From positions 1 to 20,354 of IMG/VR virus record IMGVR_UViG_3300017917_001212: a DNA stretch of 20,354 bases; one strand, 5' to 3'. A program made the position numbers and the translations under genes. The stretch is from a virus. The notes beneath the pieces were generated by a model that was not told where the DNA came from, did not search any database, and saw nothing but the letters and a program-made list of their open reading frames with translations. Below, in pieces: positions 19,580 through 20,354 of the stretch (its first letter is position 1; the number at the start of each line of letters is the position of its first letter).

Positions 19580-20113
19580 ATGAACTGCTTGCTACTCAAC
19601 TCAAATTACGAGCCCATCTCAGTGCTACCACTGAGCATTATCAATTGGCAACATGCAATCAAACTGCTGTTTCTGGATCGTATCACTGTGCTTGAAGAGT
19701 ACGAGCAGCATGTGGCACGAAGTTCACATCTAACAATTCATTATCCTGCTGTAGCAGTTACCAAGGGTTATTTTACCAAGCGCCGTAACATTCGCTTTAG
19801 TAGAACCAATCTGTATCTGCGTGACCTGTATCAATGCCAATACTGCTTTGACACATTCTCGCATGACGAGCTTACACTGGACCACGTGATTCCACGCAGT
19901 GCTGGCGGTAAAACCAACTGGGAAAACAGTGTAACCTGCTGCAAGCCGTGTAATCATCGCAAGGGCAGCAAACTGTGGAAACCTAACCGTATGCCTTACA
20001 AGCCAGACTACTATCAACTTGTCAACAAGTGGAAGAGCCGTCCTGTGCATATTGAACATCCAAGTTGGAATCAGTATTTGGGACTGGAAGAAAAGAAGTT
20101 GGCTACTGGTTAA
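19580..20113 (+). CDS. HNH endonuclease
   Basis: A 177-residue zinc-ribbon HNH nuclease. CQYC (86-89) and CKPC (121-124) form the structural zinc site. Between them, TLDHVIPRSAGGKTNWEN (99-116) holds the Asp101-His102 pair and the conserved Asn, and NHRKG follows. The N-terminal 80 residues (LLLNSNYEPISVLPLSIINW onward) match the common bacterial and phage HNH type of this length. It is on the strand opposite its neighbours and divergent from terL; its end overlaps the minus-strand gene by 11 bases. HNH proteins beside terminase act in packaging in some phages, while others are free-standing homing or defence nucleases. Which applies cannot be told here. Confidence 0.92.
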   Translation: MNCLLLNSNYEPISVLPLSIINWQHAIKLLFLDRITVLEEYEQHVARSSHLTIHYPAVAVTKGYFTKRRNIRFSRTNLYLRDLYQCQYCFDTFSHDELTLDHVIPRSAGGKTNWENSVTCCKPCNHRKGSKLWKPNRMPYKPDYYQLVNKWKSRPVHIEHPSWNQYLGLEEKKLATG

Positions 20114-20354
20114 CAGGAGGCTCGCCTGTAAGATAAGGCTTGCTAAACCACAGTTGGAACCACTCAGGAGTGCCGGGTTTGATGTTGTGTTTCTTCATCA
20201 ACTCGGCATTTTTGTTGGCCGTTGCACTGATGTTGCTGCCTGCGTGGCCTTTGTACTCAGCAAAATGCGGACGTTGTACGCCCGCAAGTGCCATCATTTC
20301 GTAAATAGGATCGTTTGGATCCAGTACTGCATCTTCGTGTCCAGTTTCGTTATC
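20103..20354 (-). CDS. C-terminal part of an unrecognised phage protein, start beyond window edge
   Basis: The frame is open from the right edge, giving at least 83 residues. It begins with an acidic stretch (DNETGHEDAVLDPNDP), then IYEMMALAGVQRPHFAEY, a Ser/Ala/Asn-rich helix and a compact end PGTPEWFQLWFSKPYLTG. The internal ATG pair at residues 20-21 is an unlikely start because the upstream codons remain open and protein-like. The MMALAGVQ helix resembles the MKLSGIQ end of the 600-residue protein. Position upstream of terL in transcription order could suit a small terminase or structural protein; no family signature decides it. Confidence 0.72.
   Translation of the reverse strand, partial: DNETGHEDAVLDPNDPIYEMMALAGVQRPHFAEYKGHAGSNISATANKNAELMKKHNIKPGTPEWFQLWFSKPYLTGEPPVNQ

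Noticed and set aside
19564-19599. Start of terL at 19599
   Set aside because: It would run into the HNH gene and cover the divergent promoter; the downstream MAKSLEGV start fits better.

Overview
This window looks like part of a tailed phage genome of the T4-like superfamily (Straboviridae or Kyanoviridae type) that infects a Gram-negative host. The evidence is a T4-type large terminase, UvsX recombinase, UvsY mediator, gp32 single-strand binding protein, two very large tail-fibre genes, a cluster of five tRNA genes with encoded CCA ends, and two promoter classes. One class is sigma70-like (TTGACA, 17-base spacer, TATAAT-like). The other is T4-late-like (TATAAATA or CATAAATA). Genes are dense, and stop and start codons often overlap. 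Almost everything is on the minus strand; only two single genes run the other way.

Read in the direction of transcription, from right to left: a truncated gene of unknown function at the right edge; an HNH nuclease gene on the plus strand; terL, divergent from it; a 600-residue protein of unknown function; then the recombination block gp32, uvsX, small acidic protein, uvsY, small protein, methyltransferase. Next come tRNA-Met/Ile(CAT), tRNA-Leu(TAA), an odd tRNA-Ile(TAT) with a long variable region, a DUF2452-type protein, tRNA-Ser(GCT) and tRNA-Trp(CCA). A translationally coupled set follows: small protein, heptose-1-phosphate adenylyltransferase, heptose-7-phosphate kinase and cupin. It ends against a plus-strand methyltransferase gene. 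A probable baseplate or fibre-attachment protein and two giant fibre proteins follow. The left end carries an early-type cassette: PD-(D/E)XK-like nuclease, protein-phosphatase-like protein, small unknown protein and a calcineurin-type phosphoesterase cut by the window edge.

The most interesting observations concern transcription and translation signals. Several genes that open a transcription unit have no Shine-Dalgarno sequence and start 0 to 3 bases after the predicted transcript start, whereas most genes inside operons or with longer leaders have a recognisable one. terL and the HNH gene share a symmetric 12-base palindrome with two bases to each start codon. Two tRNA promoters have -35 boxes built over the TGA stop codon of the preceding gene. 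Other points are the split, reversed-order ADP-heptose genes, the anomalous tRNA-Ile, a 62-bp perfect in-frame repeat in one fibre gene, and a YadA-head-like array of eight 16-residue repeats in the other.

Functions are inferred from motifs and family knowledge by reading the sequence; no database search was run.
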